64,000 bases of DNA, taken from contig JAADJZ010000005.1 of assembly GCA_011032825.1 (NCBI GenBank), positions 1,679,001 through 1,743,000 on the forward strand, read 5' to 3'. Positions within the stretch are counted from its first letter, which is position 1; every line of letters begins with the position of its first letter. The stretch comes from Massariosphaeria phaeospora (Eukaryota; Ascomycota; Dothideomycetes; Pleosporales). Shown piece after piece: positions 34,411-45,328 of this stretch. A model generated the notes under the pieces. That model saw nothing but the letters and a program-made list of their open reading frames with translations, made no database searches and was not told the DNA's origin. A program made the position numbers and the translations under genes.

Positions 34411-35204
34411 GATAAGAGGTGTACACCCTTAATTAGAGGTGTATACACCTCTTTTTCAGAGGTGCGTAACCCTATATAAGGGGTGTATACACCTCTTATC
34501 CATCTCAATTGGCAGAGCGCCGAGATGGCCGCCCCTGAGTGGCCGCCGAGATGGCCGCGCCTATGGCCGCCGAGATGGCTGCGCCTATGGCCGCCGAGAT
34601 GGCTCGCGCGGAGAGCCGGCGCCCGAGGAGGCCCTATATAGGCAGCTCTCCCCTCATCTCGCCCATCATCTCGCCCATCTCCTTCATCTCCTCTATCTCC
34701 TCAATCTCATCCACCTGCTCTGCTACCTGCGCCGCTATCTGCGCCGCTATCTGCTCTATAGCAATCTCTCACTGAGTAAGTACGCAATCTCTTACTGATC
34801 AAGTACTATTTCTCATGAGGCAGATAGCGGAGCAGGTGGCAGAGCAGGTGGATGAGGTTGAGAAGATAGAGGAGATGAAGGAGATGGGCGAGATGATGAC
34901 GTTGATGAGGCAGTTCGGATAGGGGTGGGGAGCCGCCGCCAGAGCCAGCGCCGCCAGAGCCAGCGCCGCCAGAGCCAGCGCCAGAGCCAGCGCCAGAGCC
35001 AGCGCCAGAGCCAGCGCCGCATGGCCATGGCGCATGGCAGTGAGGGGGGGGGTCATCCGTAGCTAGCTCTAGTCAACCAACCACAGTTCAATTGCGCTCA
35101 CGTTGTTACCCACTTTGCTCGTGCCTATCAAATCGTACCTGTACGCAAAACCCTGCCAAAATTCGCTTTGAAACCCCCTATATAAGGGGTGCGTACACCT
35201 CTTA
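34411..35204. repeat. GC-rich repeat cassette with palindromes and flanking direct repeats
   Basis: A 28-bp direct repeat with a TATA-like core and a palindromic tail (CCTATATAAGGGGTG..., 34,471-34,498 and 35,177-35,204) bounds the cassette. Inside are a perfect 16-bp palindrome GAGGTGTATACACCTC (34,436-34,451), a 24-bp tandem (ATGGCCGCCGAG units, about 34,521-34,608), an imperfect inverted repeat with ~80-bp arms (about 34,660-34,752 and 34,821-34,898) and a 12-bp minisatellite (GCCAGAGCCAGC, about 34,932-35,020). It may be a non-autonomous mobile unit or a dispersed repeat. Confidence 0.7.
34815..34922 (+). CDS. Possible 35-residue coiled-coil micro-ORF in the repeat cassette
   Basis: ATG to TAG frame encoding an acidic amphipathic helix (start MRQIAEQVAEQVDEVEK, then EMKEMGEMM). 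The same peptide, extended by further AQI/AQV units, is encoded in reverse by the opposite arm of the inverted repeat (about 34,655-34,755, minus strand). Conservation of the same peptide-like pattern in both arms could simply follow from the inverted duplication. Expression is not shown, so treat as tentative. Confidence 0.25.
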   Translation: MRQIAEQVAEQVDEVEKIEEMKEMGEMMTLMRQFG

Positions 35205-35612
35205 TAGCGTCTCATATTTACCCCTAATTAGTGGACCGTTTTCTACCCCTTATTTAGTGCGCGAGGCGCCGTAGTGTAGTACGTATATTTTATCTTGTAT
35301 CTTGTAGAATTAAGTTAATACTATGTATATAATTGTAGCTTTCTATAGTTGTATTGCTACGTTAGATAATCCTTTTAGAGGCGCGCGGATTCGTTGCTTT
35401 AGTCTAGAGATTTGTGCGTAGCTTTATAGATTTCTTTTGCACCCAGTCTTCGGTGTCCGAGACCAACCCGATGCCAAACATCTGCTCTCTCCTTTGGAAG
35501 TTCTATAACAAGTTCATCCAAGAAATTGCCTCCCATGTTCTTCCCTAGAGTTGGAATCCTGCGCCTGTCTGTCAACTCAACCTTGGAAGCGCACCAGCGG
35601 CGACTTCTCCCT
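35205..35612. other. Intergenic, moderately AT-rich
   Basis: No gene is supported. This is the downstream side of the minus-strand gene that follows. Confidence 0.5.
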
Positions 35613-37052
35613 TCATCTCATACGCACCCTCTTCACCTCTACCTCTGCCTCCCCTTCCCCATTCCCATCCCACGCACAAGCCTCACTCAACAGCCTCTTC
35701 CTACAGACACACGCTCTATCCGCTCCAGCCTCATACGGCATCCCCCTCATCCGCACTGTCACCGCCTCCTCCACCTCCCGCACAAACCGGCTCTTCACCC
35801 GATCGCCCTCCACACCCTCCACCACCAACCGGAAATTCACGCCCGCCAACCGCGCCACATCGACGAGGAAGTTCTTCACCGGCGCCCCCATCGCCGGCGC
35901 ATTCGGCTCGCACAGCGCGCGGTCGCGCAGCACGGCATCTGCGCCGCTGCGCCAGGGTGCCCGCTCCCAGAAGTGCTTGTCGACAACGAGCTCGAAGTCC
36001 TCCAGGGCGCTTGCGGCGGAGCGCAGGACGGCGATGGTTTTGCGGAAGACGGCGCCGTTGGTTTTGAGTGTCGGCGGAGGCTTGCTGTCGGCGAATGTGC
36101 AGCCTAAGAAGGGCGTTTTCGACGTGGTGATGTAGCGCAGTGAGATCTTCTTGATGCGTGAGAGGGGCTTCATGTGGTCGTGCAGGAAGGCTAGCGTCCC
36201 TGATGCCGTGCCGCGGAAGGAGAAGATAGAAAAATCGGTGTCTTTGATCTTCGGGGCGTGTTTGGGAGGTCTGGTGAGGGGGTCGGGGTCTTGGGTCGTG
36301 GAGTAGAGTATCGGGGCTGTTTCGCGGTGGACGAAGCGGCTCGCGCGCATGAGATTCAGATTTATGCCACAGGGCGGAGTGTAGGCATGCACAAGATACG
36401 TGGTCCGTCGCATGTCGTTGTCGACATCTGGGACGTCGTACTCAGTCCGCTTGTACACGGAGTTGGGGAAGGAGCCCAAGGCCCAGTCGCCGATTGTAAG
36501 AGTACCACTCGGGATGACGAGACGGTAGATTCTATGCCGAAGGTGCGCTGGAAGTTCAAGGAAGCGGAAATGCTTAGGTGCCTCGTTTTCTTTAGGTATG
36601 TGCGCCGCAGAGTCTTTGCGCGGGCGTGTGCTGAAGCTGGAGCGTCCAGTGGCTGTAATGCGAATACTTCGCCATTGCTTTAGGCACGCTTTCGGGTATC
36701 CGCCCAAGTCTGCGGAGACCCGCTCGCATATCTGCCGGTAGTCGTCGACCCAGCCGGAATCCATGACGTTTGCGTCAGCAATGGCTGTACGTAGAACGTC
36801 GGCTAGGGCATCTGCTTCGCAGGTTGAAGCCTCACAGTGTAAAGCATGCGGCAGGCCTCCGCTTGATCGTCCGGCCCACTCGATGAACGCCTGTCGTGTG
36901 TGCGTGTAGAAAGACCCTACGAGCGTATTGTCAACATAGCAAATATCCTCGTCGGTCATAACCTCGGGCGTATTTGAGGGTGAGTGTATAATCCAGTTTT
37001 TAGACATGTTGTTCAAACTCCTGTATGATGGGAATCTTGGAGAAGAGGACAA
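35613..37052 (-). CDS. Uncharacterised fungal protein with LPxxLRxxIY motif
   Basis: 479 residues, single exon. The recognisable feature is FRFLELPAHLRHRIYRLVI at about residues 161-179. This is the F-box-like N-terminal helix motif (LPxELRxxIY) that starts a large fungal family of uncharacterised proteins (2EXR/DUF-type) common in Dothideomycetes. In this gene it follows an unusually long N-terminal region. After it come RASRFVHRETAPILYS, the usual second block of the family, and a C-terminal alpha/beta region. No signal peptide or membrane segment. The C-terminal tail is Glu/Lys/Arg-rich. Function unknown; many relatives are thought to be protein-interaction or ubiquitin-ligase adaptors. 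Confidence 0.75.
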   Translation of the reverse strand: MSSSPRFPSYRSLNNMSKNWIIHSPSNTPEVMTDEDICYVDNTLVGSFYTHTRQAFIEWAGRSSGGLPHALHCEASTCEADALADVLRTAIADANVMDSGWVDDYRQICERVSADLGGYPKACLKQWRSIRITATGRSSFSTRPRKDSAAHIPKENEAPKHFRFLELPAHLRHRIYRLVIPSGTLTIGDWALGSFPNSVYKRTEYDVPDVDNDMRRTTYLVHAYTPPCGINLNLMRASRFVHRETAPILYSTTQDPDPLTRPPKHAPKIKDTDFSIFSFRGTASGTLAFLHDHMKPLSRIKKISLRYITTSKTPFLGCTFADSKPPPTLKTNGAVFRKTIAVLRSAASALEDFELVVDKHFWERAPWRSGADAVLRDRALCEPNAPAMGAPVKNFLVDVARLAGVNFRLVVEGVEGDRVKSRFVREVEEAVTVRMRGMPYEAGADRACVCRKRLLSEACAWDGNGEGEAEVEVKRVRMR

Positions 37053-37900
37053 GCTTGAGTTAAGTACCTGCGAGAATGGTAGGATGCACTGATACGAGTT
37101 TCGTCGGAGTCTGGTGTTTGGAGGCTTGCTGCAGGCGGCTACTGTAACTTTAGAGCGCGGCGCAGCCGTGGGGTACCACGATTTGTTTCCAGTCCAACGA
37201 CTGCATGCTGAAACTACGAAGACAACGAAGGGAAAACAAACGAATCGGGAAAGAGATTCTCTGAAAGGTTAGCAGTAGGTAATGGAAAGATTTGAAATTA
37301 CTCCACGCGTCATACCTTTGCGTATTGTTTGGGCATGATGCACTTCGCTCCGTCAACCTGACGTATCTGCCCGCCCGAGGATGTTTGTTCGACGAAAGTA
37401 GCGGAAACAAGCGAGCACGCTGGGTGTGCGCATATACGAGACAATGTGGCAGGAGACTGCACATCACCCCTGTGCATCAATTCGTGTCCAATGTAAGATA
37501 GCTTTAGGCAATGCTCTTGACAGTATAAGAAATATCAGCAACAGCTAGATAGACTACTTTTTATCTTTACAAAGCCTTGCTGTATCTAGTATACTAGGTA
37601 ATGTAAATATACTATAAAACTTGTAAGGAAGGTGACGAACTAACGCACGGGGGTGACATTCGAATGGACGAACGTTGCAGAAGTACTTTATAATTGATTT
37701 GAAATGAGAAACAGAACGGGAAGGTGAAAATCATCGAGAACACCAGGCAAGTGGTAACGACCTTAGTGCGGCGTTATAGACATGTAAGTGTTGGCCTAGG
37801 CCGGTAAGATACTCACCCCGTACACATTATACCCTCGTGACGCGTGGACTCATGGCCAAATCGTCAGATCCGGTATCTCTCCAGTGGTCAAACATCCTAC
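37053..37900. other. Intergenic
   Basis: Upstream region of the preceding minus-strand gene and downstream of the PEX11-like gene. 37,500-37,640 is locally AT-rich. Open frames at 37,150-37,501 on both strands are unsupported. Confidence 0.5.
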
Positions 37901-38969
37901 TCAAGATTGTAAGGTGGAGGCCCAAAGGCCACTCATGCGCGGACTCCCCGCCACCAACCCACACATCCCCATCCAGCCTAGATTCCAGCCAGGAAGTCCA
38001 CCCTTTCCACTACTAAAATGCAGTGCCATCGGCAGCCACGCGCTCGCGATCATGAAGTCGGTCCACCATTTAGCATCGACCTTCTGATCCTCCTCATCCT
38101 GGTATGTTGCAAGCTCTCTCCCGTCCTCCCGCATCTTGCTGCGGATATAGCGGCGATTGGTTTCCAGATGGGCTTCGCGACCGAGGCGAAGGAAGTCGCA
38201 GGACACTCCAGCAAGCCAAGCGCGGTATGCCCACAGGTAGACTCGTGCCGTGGTGGGCTCGCCCCGATTGATGCGGGCGATGAAGGACTTGGACACGACG
38301 CCGTGGTCGGCGAGCACGCTAACGTTCTCGAGTGCTTGGTATGTGAAGTATGAGGATGCCTGCAGCAGCGCAATGCGGTGCAGCACCGGGTCTGCATCCG
38401 ATTTCGGCCCAGCGAGCAGTGTCCTCAGCCATGCGTAGAGAGGAAAGAGGCCGAACAGTCGGAGGGTTGTGCGCGTGCGAGAGATAAGGACGGCGAGGGC
38501 AGCGAGGGAGGGAGTGGCGCCATTTGCGATCAGCGTAGTCGTCGGGGGCTTCACAGGACTGCTTTTGAGGAGCGCTAGCAGCTTCCGGGCATATGCCGAT
38601 GCCGAGGGTGTCTTGGTTTGGAGGTACGCGAGGATGTAGAGTGTGTAGTTGAAGGTGGAGAGGAAGGAACTGAGGCCGCTGGGACTCGCAAGCAACCTAA
38701 AGCTCGGGTCAGTTACGCTACCTCGAAGTCTTTCGAAGGGCCAATTACTTGTTCACTCGTAGAATCAATCGGTCAATCCGCTGCGCAGCCGACAGCGCAT
38801 CATCGGATACTACGACGGCTTTGGCGGCGACGCGCTCGGCCACCTTCTCCGCGGCTTCTACGATGGGCGCGCCTGCCTTCTCAACACTGTCGATGATACT
38901 GTCGTTGGCACTTTCGTCGGGCACCGGGTTCTCATCACACGATAGATCCACAATGCTTTCGTCCGCCAT
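37901..38969 (-). CDS. PEX11-family peroxisomal membrane protein
   Basis: Two exons (38,749-38,969 and 37,901-38,696) joined across a 52-nt intron give 338 residues. Exon 1 encodes an acidic, helical N-terminus (MADESIVDLSCDENPVPDES, then an Ala/Val/Glu-rich amphipathic stretch) ending in DRLILRVNK. Exon 2 continues with LLASPSGLSSFLSTFNYTLYILAYL, the membrane-remodelling amphipathic helix region of PEX11 proteins, then RLFGLFPLYAWLRTLL and later hydrophobic segments. PEX11 proteins elongate and divide peroxisomes. The acidic N-terminal extension and length suit the PEX11C-like fungal branch, but the subfamily is not certain. The start was chosen because the ATG opens exon 1 after a short leader and the splice restores the family motif. 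Confidence 0.82.
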
Positions 38970-39772
38970 GGTTGGTTTATGAAGAGGTAGTGGAGAAGGG
39001 AGGAAGTGGTTTGTTGGGAGCTTCTCCGCTAACGTCAGCTCTGGGCCGAGGTCCCTGTCGGCTGGGCGAACACTAGGGCTACCGTATAAACTTGAAATAT
39101 CTGCCAACCGCTTGCAGGGAAATACGGCCAGGTAATTGGAGACATCGGCGAAAGTGGACTGAAGAAACAGGCCTGCTAGCCTTTGGCAAGTATTGCAGTT
39201 TACACGGTACTCAGGTATCTAGCTCAACACTCGATTATGTAAGCTATTCAGCTGCGGTTTTCGATTACTTTGTATACTACTTCGACTAGGTACTGTGTGG
39301 GCTATGCTTGCTTATCACTAGAGAAATCTATCGTGCTCGTCTCTGTCGAGAGGGTGCCAGAGATAGAGATATCGAACTCAGCTATAACATCTTATCGGCT
39401 TCTATCTATTTTTATATCATAACAAGTGGAGAACCACTAGTCGAGTCTGATCTCGTTCTTTCAGGGCGAACCAAGAGCCGTGTGCAAGTGCGTGGTCGGA
39501 AGATGACTTGGTGTTTTTCATGTCCCTGATCACCCATCGATTCGGTGGTCTCCGAGCTCGTCTCGTGCGCACAATGTCATCTGAGACAAAGGACCTGACC
39601 AGTGACTGTAGATGCGTGCAGTCACCTAACCTAGTGAAAAGGAGAACTTACAAAGAGATTCTCTTCCAATCCACCAACAAAGAAAGCAAAAGTCGTTATA
39701 AGAAGATGCCAGACCGGTGCCTCGAAGCCCACAACAACGACAAAACAACGATTCACCAGATACACTACAATC
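38970..39772. other. Divergent intergenic region
   Basis: Shared upstream region of the PEX11-like gene and the 39,773 gene. Unspliced open frames at 39,092-39,873 lack motifs; 39,500-39,770 is probably the 5' UTR of the next gene. Confidence 0.5.
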
Positions 39773-40354
39773 ATGGCTACCTCATCTTTCAGTGTTCCAG
39801 ATACCATCCATTCTCTCCGCCAGATGCGCGACCTGCCCTACAATGTAGGTTATGCATGCGGAGAGCTCCTTGAACACATCGTCCCCCTCGTATCCTACCA
39901 TCTAGAACACGACTCCAACTTCCGAAACAACAACCCGAAAGCCTCCGTCTCGACTGTGGAATTTGCTTCAGCAGTCGACGCACAGCTGAAGCACGCGCGC
40001 GACGCCGATGACGTGTCCGGGAAGTTCGCAGACGATCTACTCGCAGACCGCAAGGAGCGTAAACCGCGGAAGAAGTATCTCGAAAAGTACACCGTCATGA
40101 TGGAGAATGCCTTCAAAGCTGAAATCAAAGAGAAATTGCGAGATATGTTCCTCAAGTGGACCCCGGAACAAACGCGCATGTTCAACAAGGGTCTCGATCG
40201 ACGCCTGACGGGCACGGCATGGTCGGTCTATCCTGCGGACAATGTGGTCCTACAGGCTGATGGGTCGGACTGGGCGGTTTGGCTGCGAGGCCACTGTGAT
40301 GAGCTGGGCATGATTGAAGGGAAGGCTGGACGTCCCGTTTTTGATAAGTTGTAG
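39773..40354 (+). CDS. Hypothetical protein, 193 residues
   Basis: Single-exon frame with good coding composition and an ATG in suitable context (AATCATGGC). The protein is soluble and mostly helical: an N-terminal segment (SIHSLRQM-like, then VGYACGELLEHIVPLVSYHLEHD), a charged basic region at about residues 90-105 (ADRKERKPRKKYLEKY), and a Trp-rich C-terminus (TGTAWSVYP, GSDWAVWLRGHCDELGM). No signal peptide, membrane segment or known catalytic motif. I do not recognise the family. Antisense frames on the minus strand are shadows. Confidence 0.65.
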   Translation: MATSSFSVPDTIHSLRQMRDLPYNVGYACGELLEHIVPLVSYHLEHDSNFRNNNPKASVSTVEFASAVDAQLKHARDADDVSGKFADDLLADRKERKPRKKYLEKYTVMMENAFKAEIKEKLRDMFLKWTPEQTRMFNKGLDRRLTGTAWSVYPADNVVLQADGSDWAVWLRGHCDELGMIEGKAGRPVFDKL

Positions 40355-40861
40355 TCTAGCTTGCGTCAAGCAGCGTATCGTTGGAACAGATAATCGGCGG
40401 AGATAGAGTAACGATATCAATACTATAAATGAGATGTTCAGTAGCCAACGGTAAACTTTGCATGGTACCCAGCCTTTGCTTGAGATTTGATCTTTACTGG
40501 CTGATGAACAAAACAACAGGACTGTGAGTGGAATCGCATATCGATTCGTGGTGTTCAAAGTGCCGACAACGAAGCCTCTATGAACTTGTATGAAGCGTTA
40601 CTGAATGGCCGCTCGCTTGGTTGCTGTTGGCGACAAGCGGTGGTGGTGATGAAGTCGGAGTGGAGGAGCAGTTAGCAGTCGCCGAACAAGGGTCCACGTC
40701 GCCAAGCGCAACGGGTTGAAACGCAGCTAAGCTTTCGAAACCTCGACCGCGACCCTCTCACCTCGCACACTTGACCACAGCAGTTCTCACGCGCCCGGAG
40801 ACACAGTTACTTCTTTGGCAGATATTGCTATCCTAAAACCATTCGAACTGCACACCAAGAG
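40355..40861. other. Intergenic, coronin promoter
   Basis: No gene seen. The 150 bp before the coronin start are pyrimidine-rich on the plus strand, usual for filamentous-fungal promoters; no clear TATA box. Confidence 0.5.
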
Positions 40862-43081
40862 ATGGCTGGCCGCTTCGTGAGAGCTTCTAAGTACCGTGGG
40901 TGTCTTGTGCTCTCGTTCAGCTAAGCTGACATGCTAACAATCCCTCAGGCCACGTCTTCGGACGGGGGACAAAGAAGGTACAACATCGCGGAAGCTTCAT
41001 AATGGCATCGGGATCGGACTAACACAAGTTGGTGCACAGGAGCAATGCTATGACAACCTCCGCATCTCGAAGAACGCGTGGGACACCAATCTCGTCAAGG
41101 TCAGCTAAAACTTACACACGAACTTGGTAGGCAATGCGCTGACACTCGAGCAGGCCAACCCCGAATATATCTCTGTCAATTGGGAAGCTAGTGGTGGAGG
41201 CGCATTCGCAGTCATTCCCATCAACGAGCGCGGACGTCTACCGGAGCTGATACCCCTCTTCCGCGGACACACGGCGGCCGTGCTCGATACCGACTGGTAA
41301 CATCAACTGGTATATCAAGGACAGGATGGCGCTCACCCCCATATAGGAGTCCCCATAACGACTCACTGATCGCCTCGGCCTCGGACGATGGCAAGGTGCG
41401 CTGAGGCTGGCCAGCTACCGCTTGCTTCGATGCTAAGCAGATACAGGTCTTCATTTGGAAAGTGCCCGAGGGATTCACACTCTACACCGACGCCGAAGAG
41501 CCCGCCGATGTGTCTCCCGTCGCGAAGTTGAGCGGGCACATGAGGTACGTTTTGTCCATGAATTCTTCACCGCAGAGGGGTTGCTAACAAAACCAAAAAC
41601 ACAGGAAGGTTGGCCATGTCCTCTTCAATCCGGCCGCCGAGAACATCCTCGCCAGCGCATCTGGCGACTATACTGTCAAGCTCTGGGACGTGGAGGTGGG
41701 TGCTGCCAAGTTGAACCTGAGACACAACGACATTGTACAATCGCTCTCATGGAACGCCGACGGATCGCTGTTGGTCACTACGAGTCGAGACAAGAAGTTG
41801 CGCATATGGGATGTGCGACAAGAAAGACCTGCGCAAGAGGTCGCGGGCCATCCAGGTGCGAAGAACAGCCGTGCTGTGTGGATGGGCGAACATGATCGGA
41901 TCGCTACTACTGGTTTCTCGCGCATGAGCGATCGTCAGCTGGGTCTTTGGGATGCTCGCGCCCCGACTGAGCCCATTGGAGGCTTCCAGATCTTGGATGC
42001 AATCTCAGGAGTCTGCATGCCTTTCTGGGACGAAGGAACCCAGTGCTTGTATCTTGCTGGGAAGGGGTAAGCTCAAAACGTCAATCATGCGTGTCTTCTT
42101 GCTAATCAACCTAGCGATGGAAACATTCGCTACTACGAATACGAGAACGGCAAATTCGAGTACCTCTCCGAATACAAGTCTCCCGACCCACAGCGAGGCG
42201 TCGCTTTCCTGCCGAAACGCGGTATCAACCTCCACGACAACGAGGTCCTGCGCGGCTTCAAGACGGTCAACGACTCGTACATCGAACCCATTTCGTTCAT
42301 CGTCCCACGGCGCTCGGAAATGTTCCAGAGCGATATCTATCCTCCTACCAATGGTATCAGGCCGGGTACGACTGCGTCCGAATGGCTAGGTGGAAAGACA
42401 GCCCCGACTCCGAAGGTCTCTTTGGAGAGCGTATACGATGGTGGGGCCCCAGAAGAGGTTGCTTTCGACCAGAAGCCCGAAGCAGCATCTGCGCCAGTCC
42501 AGAGCCCGCCTCCCTCGAAGGCCGAAACGCCACAGGCTACAGCGGCACCTGAACCTGCGCCGGTTGCTTCACGCGAACCCCCTAAATCTGTCAACGACAA
42601 CAAACAGTCCCTTGCATCGCAGGCTTCTCGATTCGCAGACAAAGAAGAGGCGTCGGATGAGGAAACATCGAGTTTTGAAGAGGTGTCTAAGCCCGTTGAA
42701 CGTCCCTCGGCCACAGCTACCCGCCCGGAAGAGAACACTCGTGGGCCGGTCATCTCGAAAGAACCCGAGCCATCCAAACCGACTCCTGTACCAACCGCTG
42801 CCCCTGCAAAGGCATCTCCTCACACTGCATCAACGCCACCTGCGTCGACTCCTGCTCCGACCGCTGCTAGCGCAACAGCCGGAATCAAGGACTACCTCTC
42901 CGATATCAAATCTACTCTCCAGCACCAGAACAAGCTCATGTCTGATCAGTCCGACCAGATCGCCCTACTCATGCGCGAAGTCAACCAACTGAAAGTCAAA
43001 GTTGGTGGCCAGAGTGCGGAGCGGGAAAAGGACGAGCGCATCAGGCAGCTGGAGCTGGAGCTTGAAGAAGCGAGGTCTTGA
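40862..43081 (+). CDS. crn1: Coronin, actin-binding WD40 protein
   Basis: Eight exons: 40,862-40,895, 40,949-40,977, 41,040-41,099, 41,154-41,296, 41,347-41,395, 41,441-41,544, 41,605-42,066 and 42,115-43,081 give 615 residues in frame. The N-terminus (MAGRFVRASKYRHVFG, then QCYDNLRISKNAWDTN) is the coronin signature. WD40 repeats follow (GHTAAVLDTDWSP, FNPAAENILASASGDYTVKLWD, TTSRDKKLRIWD), then the coronin C-terminal extension (EPISFIVPRRSEMFQSDIYPPT). After that come a long Pro/Ala/Glu-rich disordered linker and a C-terminal coiled coil (LMREVNQLKVKV, RIRQLELELEEA) that mediates oligomerisation. Coronin binds F-actin and the Arp2/3 complex at cortical patches. Splice sites all follow GT-AG, with introns of 45-62 nt. 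The linker is long, as in many filamentous ascomycetes. Confidence 0.95.
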
Positions 43082-43904
43082 TCAGAGACTCCCTCCCATA
43101 CATAAGTCGTGCTGATGACAATGCAGCGCACATGGTAGTCAATATGTTGAAGACGTGGTTGATGGGGTGTAAGTGCTAATCTCGAAGCTTAGAGAATGTC
43201 AGAGGCCTGATGTTTGGCTAGAGAGTGTTTGGTTTATTAGCGGGCTTGTACGTGCTTCTGTACTCTGACTGTGTGTTTGTCTTGTCTGTCTGGTAGCGAA
43301 GAAAGAGACGTAAATGCGGGTTTCAGTGGTGGTCATTAGGTTGGCCGTTAACTCGTTAGCGGCCATTGTGGATGAAATTCCATTTGCGTGCTCTTTGATC
43401 ATTTCTCCTGTTGATAAAAGGACCAGGTTACTTGCTTGGTGCTGCAATGTCCGGCTCTACGACGGAGTAATTTCGCAGCATAATCCAGAGCGCCGAGAAC
43501 CAATCGCAACGGGTGATTCTACTCCGTACGCCGAGCTATAAATACAGTTAATAGCGCCGCCGGTGGTGGCGTCAGCTTTCGTCTTGCTAAGCTTCGCCCT
43601 CGCCACGAGTGATCGGGCAAATCTGTCGTGCCGGGTCGCTGGAACTGGGATCGCCACTCAGGCATCCAGCTCAACCTCACTCGCCAGTAGCCAACTTCAA
43701 GCCAAGCATCGTGGTCGTTTTTGCCCTTTCGCATTGCTTCTTTGCGGGCGCTGCACGACCGCCGTTCGCAGGATCGCAGGATCGCAGTTCGAACGCTTCT
43801 CTCACACACGCGACGCGCATTGAAAGGGGCACGGGCCGCCCCCTGAAGCCAGCGGATAGACGGCGTTCGAGAGCCGCGAGTGCGCTGCTAGAAGTCTAGG
43901 TCGG

Positions 43905-43962
43905 GTCAAGCTTTTCGACGGACTGGCGCCAAGTGTCAAGCTTTTCGATGGGCTGGCGCTAG
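43905..43962 (+). repeat. Two-copy direct repeat upstream of the GPI-type gene
   Basis: GTCAAGCTTTTCGACGGACT and GTCAAGCTTTTCGATGGGCT, continuing CGCC/CGCT, at a 30-bp spacing about 90-150 bp before the TATA box. The position would suit a duplicated upstream activating site. No factor is assigned. Confidence 0.55.
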
Positions 43963-44054
43963 GAGGCTCGCGTCGTGGACGAGATGGGTCGGCGTGTCTC
44001 ACTTGCTCGTGTAGGTATCGTATGAACCTAGGCAGACGAGCGGTACGGAGTATG

Positions 44055-44061
44055 TATAAAA
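44055..44061 (+). promoter_or_regulatory. TATA box
   Basis: TATAAAA in the context TATGTATAAAAGGGGAG, about 230 bp before the start codon, followed by a CT-rich transcription-start region. A clear TATA box is in keeping with a strongly expressed cell-wall protein gene. Confidence 0.6.
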
Positions 44062-44291
44062 GGGGAGTCTTGGTCTCTGTGCGGTCTCGTTCCCTACCTC
44101 CCTTCGTTTCTCTCTTCAGTCACTCACTCGTTCAGGACTGCGTTGCGTATACATACATACATACATACATAATTAATTTCTGCTTGCTTTAATACTCGCT
44201 CTGTCTCTACGCACATATCACAGAGAATCTACATACCACAAATAATCACTCATCTCGTCTCGTCTCTACCAACCAATCAACCAACTTCAAA

Positions 44292-44924
44292 ATGCGCACT
44301 TCTATCACCCTCTCCGTCCTGGCCCTCGCTGCCACCACCCTTGCTAAGACCGACTTGGCGGGCTGCACCTCCTCCCAGACCGTCGCTTTCGGCGGCGCCT
44401 CCATGATCTACTGGGACCCGACCAACGGCGAGATCTGCGATTTCCTCGACTGCGGCGGCGGCCGCGCGCCGTCCAAGACTACTGTGCCCGGCTGCCCGGC
44501 CTACGAGGGCACCGCGACCTATACCCCTGAGTACCTGCCCGGATGGAACGCTGAGCCAACGGCCGCGAGCAGCGTCGCGTCGAGCGTCTCGGATGTCACT
44601 CTGACGCCCATCGCCACCCCGAGCTATCTCCCGCAGACGAGTGTCGCTGAGGAGGCGTCGAGCGCGGCGTCTAGTGCGGCGAGCGCGGCTGCGAGCAGTG
44701 CCAGCGCGGTGGTCACTAGCATCGCCATGCTGCCGTCTAGTGTCGTCGTTGGAACTGGTGGCCTGAGCACTATTGCAAGCGCTACTGGCGCGAACAACCT
44801 TACTGCTAGCTTGACCCCGACGACTGCGAGCGTACCTGAATCGACAGGTGCTGCCAGCGCTTTCGGGCTTGCTGAGGGACTGGTCGGTTTGGCCGTTGGT
44901 GCGTTTGGTTTTGCCATGTTGTAG
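44292..44924 (+). CDS. Small secreted, probably GPI-anchored Ser/Ala-rich protein
   Basis: 210 residues, single exon, start ATG after AACTTCAAA. There is an N-terminal signal peptide (MRTSITLSVLALAATTLA, cleavage near residue 18). A compact Cys-containing domain at about residues 20-85 follows (AGCTSS, TNGEICDFLDCGGGRAPSKTTVPGCP), with five Cys. Next are a Ser/Thr/Ala-rich low-complexity stretch and a hydrophobic C-terminus (LVGLAVGAFGFAML) preceded by small residues, which is a GPI-attachment signature. The Cys-domain pattern with CGGGRAP-KTTVPGCP recurs in fungal secreted proteins of unknown function. A cell-wall or surface location is predicted. Promoter has a TATA box and paired repeats. 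Confidence 0.8.
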   Translation: MRTSITLSVLALAATTLAKTDLAGCTSSQTVAFGGASMIYWDPTNGEICDFLDCGGGRAPSKTTVPGCPAYEGTATYTPEYLPGWNAEPTAASSVASSVSDVTLTPIATPSYLPQTSVAEEASSAASSAASAAASSASAVVTSIAMLPSSVVVGTGGLSTIASATGANNLTASLTPTTASVPESTGAASAFGLAEGLVGLAVGAFGFAML

Positions 44925-45328
44925 GGAGAGTAATAGTGCGCGAGAAGGATAGCATGAGAAAACATTTGATGAAATGGAATAGGCGGTAGATTATAAAATA
45001 GTAAATGGATATGTATCTTGAATACTTGCTTTTGGTTACCTGACATGATTCTGTGGTTGTTATACCTATGGTCTAGCAGCTGTGCGCGGGGACATCTATG
45101 TCGTCACGTCAGTTTTCATAATTGGTTGCGGTGTAGAGAAGGTTGCCGGTGTGGTTGGAAGATGCACGAGCGCGGAATAAGGCCATCGTGGTCTATCTTC
45201 GCACTAGACCCAAACAGGAACAACTCTAGCGCTACCTACACCGCCCACAGAAATGATAATTCAACCTACGTCCTCGATTCTATCGCTGTTCATTCCTCAT
45301 CACTTCATTAACTTAAATCAGGAACGAT
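44925..45328. other. Intergenic
   Basis: No gene seen; the start of the broken F-box gene follows. Confidence 0.5.

Larger units (their letters stand above)
43082..44291. other. Intergenic, promoter of the GPI-type protein
   Basis: No gene supported on either strand. It contains a 30-bp-spaced pair of direct repeats at 43,905-43,962, a TATA box at 44,055-44,061 and an (ATAC)n tract near 44,148-44,170 in the probable 5' UTR. The remainder is CT-rich leader. Confidence 0.6.

Noticed and set aside
35526..36135. Two ~194-residue plus-strand frames
   Set aside because: Antisense to the 479-residue gene with the LPxxLRxxIY motif.
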